A DNA stretch of 64,000 bases, from positions 47,263-111,262 of the forward strand of contig JADCIX010000007.1 in the NCBI GenBank assembly GCA_020247545.1, in the 5' to 3' direction. This stretch comes from Rhodocyclaceae bacterium. Lineage in GTDB: Bacteria; Pseudomonadota; Gammaproteobacteria; Burkholderiales; Usitatibacteraceae. Made by a program: the position numbers and the translations under genes. Below, in pieces: positions 52,371-61,698 of this stretch. Numbering within the stretch: the stretch's first letter is position 1; the number at the start of each line of letters is the position of its first letter. Below the pieces are notes generated by a model. The model ran no database searches and was not told the DNA's origin. It saw only the letters and a list, made by a program, of their open reading frames with translations.

Positions 52371-54898
52371 ATGACCGTTTTCTTCCGATAGAAACACCAA
52401 TATCCACGGGCGTTTCCAGCCCGAATGTGCTGAAAAGCGCCGTGGATAATTGGTTCTTAAGTAATGGCTGGTCGGTTTTTGATTTTCAGCGAGAGGTTTG
52501 GGCGGCGTATGCGCGGGGCGAGTCAGGATTGATTCATTCAGCGACCGGTTCCGGCAAGACGTTGGCAGCGTGGTTGGCACCGGTGTTAGTTCACAGCGGT
52601 ACCCACGCTGGTAAACAAAGCGAGACACTACCCCTGACGGTGTTGTGGATTACGCCGATGCGTGCATTGGCGCACGACACGCGCTTAGCACTCGAAAAAC
52701 CGATTCGCGAAATGAATCTGCCGTGGATAGTCGGCGCGCGTACCGGAGACACGACTAGCGCCGAACGTGCGCGCCAGGCCAAACGGATGCCGTCGGTATT
52801 TATCACGACGCCCGAGAGTCTGACGCTGATGCTGACACAAGCCGATGCACAGGAGCAGCTGCAGCACCTCGAGTGTGTGGTCGTGGATGAGTGGCACGAG
52901 ATGATCGGTAACAAACGTGGTGTGCAAGTTGAACTGGCACTGGCCCGCCTGCGGCGTTGGCGTCCGCAGCTCCGCACGTGGGGGCTCTCCGCCACAATCG
53001 GCAATATGCCGGAGGCGATGTCGGTGATGATGGGGACCGCCGGTGGTGGACATATCATCGAGGGTGTGCGTGACAAAAAAATTGTCATCGATACCTTGTT
53101 GCCATCCGGCACCGAGCCGTTTCCCTGGGCCGGATATTTGGGTTTTGCCATGATTGGTGAGGTCGCCGACGAGATCGAAGCGACCGCCAAGGCAGGCGGA
53201 TCAACACTTGTCTTCACCAACACCCGCAGCCAGGCCGAACTCTGGTACCAGGCATTACTCGCCGCCAAGCCCGACTGGGCGGGGGCGATTGCGTTGCATC
53301 ACGGCTCGCTTGATCGCGATGTGCGCGACTACGTGGAAGCCGGGCTGAGGTCCGGCATGTTGATGGCGGTGGTGGCGACGTCGAGCCTCGACCTTGGTGT
53401 GGATTTTTCACCCGTCGCGCGCGTACTGCAGATCGGCTCGCCGAAGGGTGTCGCGCGATTATTGCAACGCGCCGGGCGCTCGGGTCACGCCCCGGGGCAG
53501 GTGTCACGGGTGACCTGTGTGCCGACCCATGCCTTCGAATTTGTCGAGTCCCTTGCCGCGCAGCGTGCCGCAAGTGCCGGCAAGATCGAGGCGCGGCGAC
53601 CGGTAAACACACCTCTAGACGTACTCGTCCAGCACTTGGTCAGCATTGCGCTGGCCGGCAAGGGCGCGGCGCAGGGATTTGTCTACCAAGAGTTGCTCGA
53701 TGAAGTACGCTGCACACACGCGTTCGCCGAACTCACCGAAACAGAGTTTGATTGGGCGCTGGATTTTGTGACGCGTGGTGGCGAGGCACTACATGCCTAC
53801 CCGGAGTATCGGAAGGTGGAGCAAAGCGGGGAGCGTTATGTCGTCACCGATGCTGCGATCGCACGTCGTCACCGAATGGCCATCGGCACCATCGTGTCGG
53901 ATGCGTCGATGGATATTCGGTACATGAATGGTGCGCGTTTGGGGCATGTGGAGGAGAGTTTTGTCGCGCGGCTGTCACCGGGCGACGCATTCACCTTTGC
54001 CGGTAAAACACTTGAACTGATTCGTGTTCGTGAAATGACCGCCTACGTGAAGCCAGCGAAAAAAATAAAGAACCTCGTGCCGCAGTGGGCGGGAGGCAAA
54101 ATGCCGCTATCCACACAGTTGGCTGATAGTGTGCGTGATGTACTCGAAGACATTCGCCAGTCACGTGCGGGGGCTGCGGTGCCGCCGGAAATTGCGGTGA
54201 TCGAACGATTGTTTCGTGTGCAGCGCGCCATGTCGCGTATTCCGGCGCGGGATGAGTTGCTCATCGAGCAAATCGAAACACGCGAGGGATATCACCTCTA
54301 TTTCTACCCCTTTGCAGGGCGCCATGTGCACACCGGTTTGGCGGCGCTGTTTGGCTTTCGTTTGGGCCAGCTCACCCCGGCAACCTTCTCTTTCACGGTA
54401 AATGACTACGGATTTGAACTGTTGTCCGAAACACCGTTTGTGTTGTCGCGCGGGTTACTCGATGGCTTGTTTTCTTCCGATGAACTGCTTGCCTCGGTCT
54501 TGCAAAGTCTGAATGCCGCCGAACTTTCGAAGCGGCACTTTCGCGAGATTGCTCGCGTCGCCGGGCTCATCTTTACGGGGTTTCCCGGTGCGGGCAAGAC
54601 CAACAAACAACTTCAAGCCACCAGTGGCTTGATCTTTGATGTGTTTGCAAAATGGGATCATGACAATCCGTTGCTCGCGCAATCGACGCGCGAAGTGCTG
54701 GAGCGTGAGCTGGAGTTTCAGCGCCTGCAAGATGTGCTGGAAGCGATGCGTCATCAACGAATGACCATCATTCGTTCCGATCGGCCGACACCGTTTGCCT
54801 TCCCGTTGATGGTCGCACGCCTGCGCGAAAAACTCAGCACCGAAAGTCTCACGGATCGTATCGCACGGATGCAGGCCGTGTTCGAGAAGGTTAGGTAG
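52367..54898 (+). CDS. Ligase-associated Lhr-like DEXH helicase
   Basis: 843 residues from GTG 52367, overlapping the previous stop by 4 bases; the longer frame from 52223 runs inside the upstream gene. Helicase motifs: ATGSGKT, DEWH in VVVDEWHEMIG, SATIG, and late TSSLDLGVDFS plus QRAGRSGHAPG. The C-terminal winged-helix/DUF4175-type region follows. It unwinds DNA or RNA-DNA in the repair set with the ligase and exonuclease. Residues 12-27 are encoded by a dispersed palindrome. Confidence 0.93.
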   Translation: MNDRFLPIETPISTGVSSPNVLKSAVDNWFLSNGWSVFDFQREVWAAYARGESGLIHSATGSGKTLAAWLAPVLVHSGTHAGKQSETLPLTVLWITPMRALAHDTRLALEKPIREMNLPWIVGARTGDTTSAERARQAKRMPSVFITTPESLTLMLTQADAQEQLQHLECVVVDEWHEMIGNKRGVQVELALARLRRWRPQLRTWGLSATIGNMPEAMSVMMGTAGGGHIIEGVRDKKIVIDTLLPSGTEPFPWAGYLGFAMIGEVADEIEATAKAGGSTLVFTNTRSQAELWYQALLAAKPDWAGAIALHHGSLDRDVRDYVEAGLRSGMLMAVVATSSLDLGVDFSPVARVLQIGSPKGVARLLQRAGRSGHAPGQVSRVTCVPTHAFEFVESLAAQRAASAGKIEARRPVNTPLDVLVQHLVSIALAGKGAAQGFVYQELLDEVRCTHAFAELTETEFDWALDFVTRGGEALHAYPEYRKVEQSGERYVVTDAAIARRHRMAIGTIVSDASMDIRYMNGARLGHVEESFVARLSPGDAFTFAGKTLELIRVREMTAYVKPAKKIKNLVPQWAGGKMPLSTQLADSVRDVLEDIRQSRAGAAVPPEIAVIERLFRVQRAMSRIPARDELLIEQIETREGYHLYFYPFAGRHVHTGLAALFGFRLGQLTPATFSFTVNDYGFELLSETPFVLSRGLLDGLFSSDELLASVLQSLNAAELSKRHFREIARVAGLIFTGFPGAGKTNKQLQATSGLIFDVFAKWDHDNPLLAQSTREVLERELEFQRLQDVLEAMRHQRMTIIRSDRPTPFAFPLMVARLREKLSTESLTDRIARMQAVFEKVR
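52398..52450. repeat. Dispersed imperfect palindrome, helicase N-terminal copy
   Basis: ATCCACGGGCGTTTCCAGC (52402-52420) and its inverted partner (52429-52447), loop of 8. It is the most complete copy of the family seen at 25924 and 37792. It is read in frame as ISTGVSSPNVLKSAVD within the helicase, before the native NWFLSNGW. Confidence 0.8.
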
Positions 54899-55566
54899 TG
54901 AAGATGATGCCCATTGAGGTTGCGGGTGAGTCGCTTCGCTTGCATCCGGAAAAGGCGGTGTTTTGGCCGCACGAATCGACGTTATTTGTTGCCGACATTC
55001 ACTTTGGCAAAGTCGCCGCCTTTCGCGCCGCTGGGTTACCATTACCGCCCGGGTCGACCTCGGAGGCGTTACGTCGGCTTGATCGTGTGATTGCCGATAC
55101 CAGCGCACAGCGCATCGTATTTCTCGGCGATTTTTTGCACAATCGCGATGCACGTGCCAAGCAGACGCTTACCTGCTTTGCCCAATGGCGTTCCGAGCGT
55201 GCGGCGCTTGATATCACCTTGGTGCGTGGTAACCACGATGCTAAGGCCGGGGATCCGCCCGGCGATTGGCGAATCGATTGTCTGGATGAGGGTGAACTGG
55301 TCGGGCCGTTTTGTCTGGCACATCATCCCGAGCCTGATAAACGAGGCTACGTACTTGCGGGACATATTCATCCGGCGATCCGCCTGCAAGGTCGGGCGAG
55401 CGACGGCTTGCGCTTGCCGTGTTTCTGGTTCGGCCAGTCGGTGGCGGTGTTGCCGGCCTTCGGTGAGTTCACCGGGACCTACACCGTGAAGCCGAAGGCG
55501 GGAGATCGGGTGTTTGTGACAGCGGATGGGCGGGTGGTTGAAGTGTCAGGCCTGATCGGGCGGTAG
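54898..55566 (+). CDS. pdeM: Ligase-associated DNA damage response endonuclease PdeM
   Basis: 222 residues. GTG 54898 shares one base with the helicase stop; ATG 54904 and 54907 are later options. Calcineurin-type phosphoesterase marks: ADIHFGKV, GDFLHN, RGNHD, and AGHIHPAI. It completes the exonuclease-ligase-helicase-PdeM set. Confidence 0.93.
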   Translation: MKMMPIEVAGESLRLHPEKAVFWPHESTLFVADIHFGKVAAFRAAGLPLPPGSTSEALRRLDRVIADTSAQRIVFLGDFLHNRDARAKQTLTCFAQWRSERAALDITLVRGNHDAKAGDPPGDWRIDCLDEGELVGPFCLAHHPEPDKRGYVLAGHIHPAIRLQGRASDGLRLPCFWFGQSVAVLPAFGEFTGTYTVKPKAGDRVFVTADGRVVEVSGLIGR

Positions 55567-55713
55567 TGAAACAACCAATTTCGGCTTGGTCGGTCAGGAT
55601 AGAATCGGCGAGGAAAAATGCCGCAAGGAAATCATTTGAAGATAGTCACTCAGTATTGGGAAGCACAGTCATGAATACCACTACACGTTTCCTCGGCACC
55701 TTGGCGGTCTGTG

Positions 55714-56106
55714 ATGTCACGCGCTAAACATCTAAAGTTGTTGTTTCAAAGCGTCGTGATCTGGGCACTGTTTTGGATTGGCGGACTTCCCGACTACTAC
55801 CAACAATATTCGACCAAAACGCTGGGGGTCGCGTGTACGATTCTCTCGGTGTTGATTTCGCTTGCGGCGCTTCGCATCCTCTTGCGCAGCAAACCCGAGA
55901 ATCGCACCCGGCGTGCGTTCTGGTGTTCGTTGTATTACACGGTTACCTTTGGCGTGCTCGATTACCTGTACTGTGGCTTGTACCTTGGTTACGGTGCCGG
56001 TTATCTCGAGTGGTACTGGTATTTGACTGTGTTTTACGTGACGCCTTGGCTGACGTTTATTCCAACGGCGCGGCTGCTTCAGGCAAGGCTTCATTCTTCG
56101 ACCTAG
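55714..56106 (+). CDS. Small polytopic membrane protein, unknown
   Basis: 130 residues (GTG 55711 also possible). Four membrane segments: LLFQSVVIWALFWIGGL, LGVACTILSVLISLAALRIL, SLYYTVTFGVLDYLYCGLYL and YWYLTVFYVTPWLTFIPTAR. Charged links (RSKPENRTRRAFW) suggest inner-membrane location. I do not recognise a family. Confidence 0.6.
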   Translation: MSRAKHLKLLFQSVVIWALFWIGGLPDYYQQYSTKTLGVACTILSVLISLAALRILLRSKPENRTRRAFWCSLYYTVTFGVLDYLYCGLYLGYGAGYLEWYWYLTVFYVTPWLTFIPTARLLQARLHSST

Positions 56107-56130
56107 AGCTACCGACTTTCAGAGAGTGAT

Positions 56131-56334
56131 ATGTCCAAGATCGACAGTGTGATTATTCCGCCGCTTATTAGCGCTAGCGATGCACCACACTTTGGGTTGC
56201 CTTGCTCGGATGGTGTTCGGCGGGGAGCGGTCGGCCGTAGTTCGACTTCAAGCGCGCCCCGAGATTTCTTTAACATGCTCGCGGCCATCAACCAGTCGCC
56301 GCAGACCCAATGGCGCGAGGTCCCGATATGGTGA
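56131..56334 (+). CDS. Small protein coupled to the following lipoprotein gene
   Basis: 67 residues (MSKIDSVIIPPLISASDAPH ... QTQWREVPIW), AGAGAG before the ATG. Its stop overlaps the next gene start (ATGGTGA at 56328-56334), which suggests translational coupling. No homologue was recognised and no signal peptide is seen. It may be a chance frame. Confidence 0.4.
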   Translation: MSKIDSVIIPPLISASDAPHFGLPCSDGVRRGAVGRSSTSSAPRDFFNMLAAINQSPQTQWREVPIW

Positions 56335-56930
56335 AGTCGGTCAAGTTTTGGATTTTTGTCGTTGTCATCGCCTTTGGCGTTTCGCAGTGCGCAAGCAAAC
56401 GCTCAGCTGAAAACCGTCTTCTGCGGGCATCACCGATTGCAGTGGCACCGCAACAGGGCGGTACCAGTCAGAAGAGTTTTGCGCACAGCGGCTATCGTAT
56501 TCAGCCGGTCGCAAGTTACGAAATTCGCGCGCTGGTGTTGTCGATTGAATCATATCGATTTGGTCGCGAGGCGGATCTATCGCCCTTGGACTTCGCGCTC
56601 GGCTGGGGGCCGATGTCAGACCCAGCCGTGCTGCAAGAGCTTGAAATTTCGCAGGGCAATCGTTGGTATCAATACCGCTGGAAAGGTAATCCGCCGATTG
56701 AGCCCGCCCAGATTGCGAAACACTCCGCCAACACACACTTGATTCCGGCGAACGACGATGTTCGGCGCACGCTTGCCAAGGTGGAGAAGGGGAGCGTGGT
56801 GCGTTTAGCTGGATCGCTGGTTAACGTCGAACATCCAGACGGCTGGCGCTGGCGTTCTTCGACCTCGCGTGACGATACCGGCGGCGGGTCGTGCGAGCTT
56901 TTGTGGGTGACTGAGGCTACCGTCGAGTAA
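56328..56930 (+). CDS. Putative lipoprotein of a conserved uncharacterised family
   Basis: 200 residues from ATG 56328. Membrane-targeting start VKFWIFVVVIAFGVSQCASK with lipobox-like GVSQC. The core YRFGREADLSPLDFALGWGP, then NSANTHLIPANDDVRRTL, VRLAGSLVNVEHPDGWRW and RDDTGGGSCELLWV resembles a family of conserved bacterial proteins of unknown role. A hairpin at 56945-56978 follows. Confidence 0.7.
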   Translation: MVKSVKFWIFVVVIAFGVSQCASKRSAENRLLRASPIAVAPQQGGTSQKSFAHSGYRIQPVASYEIRALVLSIESYRFGREADLSPLDFALGWGPMSDPAVLQELEISQGNRWYQYRWKGNPPIEPAQIAKHSANTHLIPANDDVRRTLAKVEKGSVVRLAGSLVNVEHPDGWRWRSSTSRDDTGGGSCELLWVTEATVE

Positions 56931-56944
56931 AGTCCAGTATGGAC

Positions 56945-56978
56945 GGGCTGTTTAGGACTTTTTTGCCTCAAACAGCCC
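56945..56978. terminator. Hairpin between convergent genes
   Basis: GGGCTGTTTAGG (56945-56956) pairs with CCTCAAACAGCCC (56966-56978) with one bulge and a T-rich loop. Neither strand has a downstream T run, so it is probably a weak or bidirectional terminator. Confidence 0.5.
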
Positions 56979-57017
56979 CTAGAATGGGCATGTAGACCAG
57001 ACATATCAGGGAGTTTG

Positions 57018-58262
57018 TCATACCCAAATTCCCACCCACGCAGCTGCAATCATCAGTCCCAGGCCGGGAATGATGCGGCGCGCATAGGGCCATCCGCCGG
57101 CGGTTACTGCGAGAATAGCCTTTACCAACGTATTGGCGCTAAGACCGGTCAGAATGGCGACCATCGCCACGGGCGCGGTAATTTTGCCCCCCAGTTGCAA
57201 TGATGCCGACGCCACCGCAGCCGCGTGCGCATCCGCCAAGCCGGAAACAAATATGGCAAACATCACGCCAGCATCGCCGGTCCAGGCGTTAAGCGCCGCA
57301 GAGATCACCGATACTGCGCCGGTCAGCCCGGCAAATCCAAGTGCAGTGAGTAGATCAAACGCACGACCACTGCCGGTATGCGCACCTGATGGCGTCTGCA
57401 AGGCCTGCCAAGTGAACCAGCCGGCGTAAGTGACGGCGGTGGTACCGGCAAAAAGCAGCGGCTTGATCATCAATATCAGCAGCGATGGCGCCAGAAAGGC
57501 GAGCACTGCGGCCAATTGCAGAATGGTTGCAGCCGACGACAGCACCGCGCCCGCCACCAGCCCCGACATCAGGGCGGGTTCTTCACGAGTGCGGCGTCCC
57601 ATGGCATGAATGGTCGCCGAACTGGAAATGAATCCGGCCGCCAATCCCGCAACAGGCAGGCCAAAACGCGGCCCAAGCAGCCGCAGGGCAACGTACCCCA
57701 TTGCGCTGATCAGCATCACCAACACGACAATGCCGGTCAGGGTGCGCGGATTGATTGCGCCGAATGGACCAACAAATCGATCCGGCGCAAGCGGCAGCGC
57801 AATTAGTACCACTGCGGCGAAAAGTAGCGCGTCGTGCAATTCATGTTCACTGAGCACACCTCGCACAAAATGGTGGATTCGATCCCTTGCTGCCAGCAAG
57901 CCCGCAAGGGCTACGCCCATCGCGGCGGCAAACAACGGCTGCCTTGCGGCCAGACCACCAATCAGACAGGTCAGGATCAGCGCGATCTCGGTGGTAATGC
58001 CCGGGTCGTCGGTTGGTGCGCGACGGTAGGCGACAAGGGTAGATGCACCGATGAGTAGCGTCACTACTGCCATCAAAAGCACGTCGCCTAGCAGCATCGC
58101 TACTGCGCCGGCGAAGGCCACCACGGCAAACGTGCGAATACCAGCTGGGCTTCGATTGGGCCCACTACCTTTGCGACGTTCACGCTCCGCACCGATCAAC
58201 AGGCCTATGCCGAGCGCGACACAGACCGAGAGCAAAGATTGTGCATCAAGTACAGCAGTCAT
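57018..58262 (-). CDS. MgtC/SapB N-terminal and DUF4010 family membrane protein
   Basis: 414 residues, about twelve membrane segments. The MgtC-like N terminus LLIGAERERRKGSG plus FAVVAFAGAVAML is followed by the DUF4010 half (AAGFISSSATIHAMGRR, LVKAILAVTAGG). It probably has a transport or virulence-associated role. The Ser-rich SSSATI motif is typical of the family. It is convergent with the lipoprotein gene. Confidence 0.88.
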   Translation of the reverse strand: MTAVLDAQSLLSVCVALGIGLLIGAERERRKGSGPNRSPAGIRTFAVVAFAGAVAMLLGDVLLMAVVTLLIGASTLVAYRRAPTDDPGITTEIALILTCLIGGLAARQPLFAAAMGVALAGLLAARDRIHHFVRGVLSEHELHDALLFAAVVLIALPLAPDRFVGPFGAINPRTLTGIVVLVMLISAMGYVALRLLGPRFGLPVAGLAAGFISSSATIHAMGRRTREEPALMSGLVAGAVLSSAATILQLAAVLAFLAPSLLILMIKPLLFAGTTAVTYAGWFTWQALQTPSGAHTGSGRAFDLLTALGFAGLTGAVSVISAALNAWTGDAGVMFAIFVSGLADAHAAAVASASLQLGGKITAPVAMVAILTGLSANTLVKAILAVTAGGWPYARRIIPGLGLMIAAAWVGIWV

Positions 58263-58467
58263 TCATCCCTCCGCAAACAGAACCGACCAGACGGCCCGAA
58301 AGGTAAAGGGCCGAGCAAAAAATTCGTGCGAGACATCAGCGTATAAACGCCGATGCCCGCGGCCAAGCTGAGTTGCGTGATTTGGCGTGTGCGCCTACGC
58401 TTGGTCAGAGCGCAAGCCGGTTAAAGCCGAACAAGCAAAATGAACCGCGCGATTACGCATATCATCA

Positions 58468-58483
58468 AATTGCTCAGGCAATT
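58468..58483. repeat. Short perfect inverted repeat upstream of pap
   Basis: AATTGC / GCAATT around TCAG. It lies in the 371-base gap 58263-58633 before the kinase-type gene. It may be an operator or mRNA hairpin. I see no clear promoter consensus in the gap. Confidence 0.3.
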
Positions 58484-58633
58484 GGCGATATTCGTATTTT
58501 GGCATCGTATATGCTTCCACCTAGGTTGGTAAATGACAATCGCCTGATGCAGGTCAACGTTGGGCGCGGCAAGCCGCGCCAGACTTCAACCATCCAGTGG
58601 TCAATCCAACGCCATCCTTTCGGGAGCGAACCC

Positions 58634-60109
58634 ATGTTTGAAACCGCCGAGATCGGTCACAAGCTAAAGAAATCTGAATTCGTCCGGGAGGAGCCGAAAC
58701 TGCGCGCGGCATTACTCGATGCCCAATACCAGTTGCTGGCAGATCGCAGGTTTCCAGTCATTATCTTGGTCAATGGCGTTGACGGTGCTGGCAAGGGTGA
58801 AACGGTCAACCTGCTAAACGAATGGATGGACCCGCGGCACATTCACACCCACGCCTTTGGTGCCTCCATTGACGCTGAGCGTGCGCGGCCAGAGATGTGG
58901 CGGTTCTGGCAGGCACTACCGCCAAAAGGCAAGATCGGCATCTTGTTTGGCTCTTGGTACACCGACCCGATCCTGCAAAGGGTGATGGAAAGTGAAGATG
59001 CAGCCGAATTCGACCGGCGCTTGGCGCGTATTCGCGATCATGAGCGCATGTTGGTCGCCGAGGGCGCACTCATCATGAAGCTCTGGTTTCATCTTTCAAA
59101 AGACGCACAAACCAAACGCCTCAAGGCGCTTTCAGCAAAAAGGAAAACTGCTTGGCGGGTGACAAAGGAAGACTGGAAACGATTCAAACACTACGATGAG
59201 TTTGTTGGTGTGTGTGAGCTGGCTCTTCGCGAAACATCGACCGGCGAGGCACCGTGGAATATCATCGAGGGCAGTGACCATGCCTACCGCTCGTTAACAG
59301 CCGGTCGCCTGCTGCTCGATTCACTGACACGCAGGCTAAAAGGCAGTACACAGAAAATTTCGCCGGTTGAGCCGTTGCCGCAACAAAGCCTCGACAAACG
59401 CGACATTCTCAACACGGTCGACTATACGCACAAGCTCGGCCATGCCGACTACGACAACAAGTTGTCTAAGCTCCAGGGCAAATTGAGTCTGCTCACCAGA
59501 CACAAAAAAATGCGTGATCGTTCAATCGTGATGTTGTTCGAGGGCATGGATGCCGCCGGCAAGGGAAGCACCATCCGACGTATTACTAGAGCCATGGATG
59601 CGCGGTTTTATCACATTGTGCCGGTGGCCGCCCCAACCGACGAGGAACGCGCGCAGCCCTATCTCTGGCGATTCTGGCGGCATATTCCGCCGCACGGCCA
59701 CGCAGTCATTTTTGACCGTTCGTGGTATGGCCGCGTGCTGGTTGAGCGGGTCGAAAAATTTTGTGGTGAAAACGACTGGATGCGTGCATACCACGAGATC
59801 AACGAATTTGAGGAACAACTCGTAGTCGGCGGGGCGATTGTCGTCAAGTTCTGGATGGCGATCAGTCAGGCGGAACAATTAAAACGTTTCAGAGAACGTG
59901 CAAAAACGCCGCACAAGCAATTCAAGATTACCGACGAGGACTGGCGCAACCGAAAACGCTGGCCGGATTATGAGCGCGCGGTGGCCGATATGATCGAGCG
60001 CACCTCATCGGTGCTCGCGCCATGGCACGTCATTGCCAGCAACGACAAACCTTGGTCGCGCGTCGAGACGCTGAAGCGCCTGTGTGAAACCATTGAAGGT
60101 GCGCTCTAG
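58634..60109 (+). CDS. pap: Polyphosphate:AMP phosphotransferase (two-domain PPK2, class II)
   Basis: 491 residues from ATG 58634 (MFETAEIGHKLKKSEF). Two PPK2 domains in tandem: Walker A GVDGAGKGETV (first) and EGMDAAGKGSTIRR (second), each with a following Asp/Arg block (ARPEMWRFW, AQPYLWRFW) and DRSWYGRVLVERVEKF in the second. PAP transfers phosphate from polyphosphate to AMP. Frames upstream to 58373 are non-conserved. The polyP-related CYTH-CHAD gene is two genes downstream. Confidence 0.94.
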   Translation: MFETAEIGHKLKKSEFVREEPKLRAALLDAQYQLLADRRFPVIILVNGVDGAGKGETVNLLNEWMDPRHIHTHAFGASIDAERARPEMWRFWQALPPKGKIGILFGSWYTDPILQRVMESEDAAEFDRRLARIRDHERMLVAEGALIMKLWFHLSKDAQTKRLKALSAKRKTAWRVTKEDWKRFKHYDEFVGVCELALRETSTGEAPWNIIEGSDHAYRSLTAGRLLLDSLTRRLKGSTQKISPVEPLPQQSLDKRDILNTVDYTHKLGHADYDNKLSKLQGKLSLLTRHKKMRDRSIVMLFEGMDAAGKGSTIRRITRAMDARFYHIVPVAAPTDEERAQPYLWRFWRHIPPHGHAVIFDRSWYGRVLVERVEKFCGENDWMRAYHEINEFEEQLVVGGAIVVKFWMAISQAEQLKRFRERAKTPHKQFKITDEDWRNRKRWPDYERAVADMIERTSSVLAPWHVIASNDKPWSRVETLKRLCETIEGAL

Positions 60110-60118
60110 GTCGATTTG

Positions 60119-61654
60119 ATGTCTAGCATGCAGCGTGAAATTCTAATCGCCGGCGCACTGGCAGTGGCGCTTTCACTGCTCGTCATGGCATTGCGTCCGG
60201 CCGAGCGCGTGCGCGCCCGTAATTTGCTGATTGTGGTTTTGCTGTTGGCGTCGGCGCAGGTGATAAACATGCTCGTCGCACACGTCAAGGTAAGTCTGTC
60301 TGCCGACGACGCCAGCCGGGTCATTCACGGCTGGATAGCCGACATCATTTATCTCATCGTCACGGCAATTGTCATCAGGTTGGTCGGCATACTGCTGTTT
60401 CGCACATGGCTGCCGCTTCTTCGCATCAGGCCGCCGCAGATTATCGAGGATCTGGTCGTTGCGCTGATGGTCATTGCCTGGGTCGGCATGTGGTTGCGTA
60501 CGGCGGGCATGGATTTTTCGAGTGTGTTGACGACTTCTGCGGTGCTGACCGGCATTGTTGCGTTTTCAATGCAGGACACCCTCGGCAATATTCTTGGCGG
60601 ACTGGCATTACAACTGGACCGGTCAATTCGTATCGGCGACTGGGTTCGCATCGACGACTTGAGCGGACGGGTGATGGAAATCCGCTGGCGCTACACGGCG
60701 ATCGAAACCCGCAGCCGGGAGACTGTGATTGTGCCGAACAGTTCGTTAATGCGAAGTCGCTTTATGGTGATCGGTGCCCGTAGTGATACTGCGATGCACT
60801 GGCGTCGTTCAGTCAGCTTCTCGTTAACCGGAGGCGGCATGCGCAACCTGGGGTCGATACTTGAGGATGCAGTACTCAACGCGAACATCGCCCATGTGTC
60901 GGTCGATCCGCCACCGTCGTGTGTACTAATGGATCTGTTGCCAGACGGTGGGCGCTACGTGTTGCGCTACTGGCTAACTGACCCCCAATTTGACGATGTC
61001 ACTGACAGCGCCGTCCGCATACATTGCCAGGCGGCAATATTGCGTGCCGGTATACGGGTGGCCATCCCCGTCGAAGAACATTTTGTGACCAAAGAAAATG
61101 AGGCGTTTCACATTGCGCGCGACTCCGCCGAGCAGCGCAATCGTATCAACGCGTTGAAACAAGTTGACATCTTTCGTACTCTCGACGACGCAGAATTGGC
61201 TGAACTGGCCTCACATTTGGTGCATGCGCCGTTTGCAGCGGGTGATGTCATGACGCGTCAAAGTTCGGTCGCCCATTGGTTGTACTTGATTGTCAAGGGC
61301 GAGGCGGATGTATGGGTACAAGGCGCGCAGGGAGCACGCAGCCTGGTCGCTACGTTGCATGATGGCCACGTATTTGGCGAAATGGGAATGATGACCGGTG
61401 AACCACGCCGCGCGACCGTCATCGCTAAAACCGATGTTGATTGTTACCGGCTCGATAAGGAGGGATTCCGTCGTATTCTCACCGCGCGGCCCGACATCGC
61501 CGCAGAGATTTCCCATGCGCTGGTCGACCGGGAAATTGCATTGGCGCAGCAGAAAGCACTGGTGGACCAGCCTGAACCTGAAAAAAGATGTGCGGACATT
61601 CTTGCCAGAATCCGCGAGTTTTTTGCAATGGATGTCGACACACCTACCACCTGA
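60119..61654 (+). CDS. MscS mechanosensitive channel with C-terminal cyclic-nucleotide-binding domain
   Basis: 511 residues. Four or five membrane helices (10-160), an MscS pore region TAVLTGIVAFSMQDTLGNILGGLALQLDRSI and beta domain IGDWVRIDD, then a cNMP domain (about 340-470) with GEADVWVQG, VFGEMGMMTGEPRRATVIA. It likely releases osmolytes under ligand control. It starts 9 bases after pap and may be in its operon. Confidence 0.9.
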   Translation: MSSMQREILIAGALAVALSLLVMALRPAERVRARNLLIVVLLLASAQVINMLVAHVKVSLSADDASRVIHGWIADIIYLIVTAIVIRLVGILLFRTWLPLLRIRPPQIIEDLVVALMVIAWVGMWLRTAGMDFSSVLTTSAVLTGIVAFSMQDTLGNILGGLALQLDRSIRIGDWVRIDDLSGRVMEIRWRYTAIETRSRETVIVPNSSLMRSRFMVIGARSDTAMHWRRSVSFSLTGGGMRNLGSILEDAVLNANIAHVSVDPPPSCVLMDLLPDGGRYVLRYWLTDPQFDDVTDSAVRIHCQAAILRAGIRVAIPVEEHFVTKENEAFHIARDSAEQRNRINALKQVDIFRTLDDAELAELASHLVHAPFAAGDVMTRQSSVAHWLYLIVKGEADVWVQGAQGARSLVATLHDGHVFGEMGMMTGEPRRATVIAKTDVDCYRLDKEGFRRILTARPDIAAEISHALVDREIALAQQKALVDQPEPEKRCADILARIREFFAMDVDTPTT

Positions 61655-61698
61655 TTACACGGCATCATTCGACCGGATCAATCCGGTCGATCTCACAA

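Noticed and set aside
55672..55728. 18-codon frame MNTTTRFLGTLAVCDVTR before the small membrane protein
   Set aside because: It resembles a truncated signal peptide, but it is too short and has no continuation. It could equally be chance.
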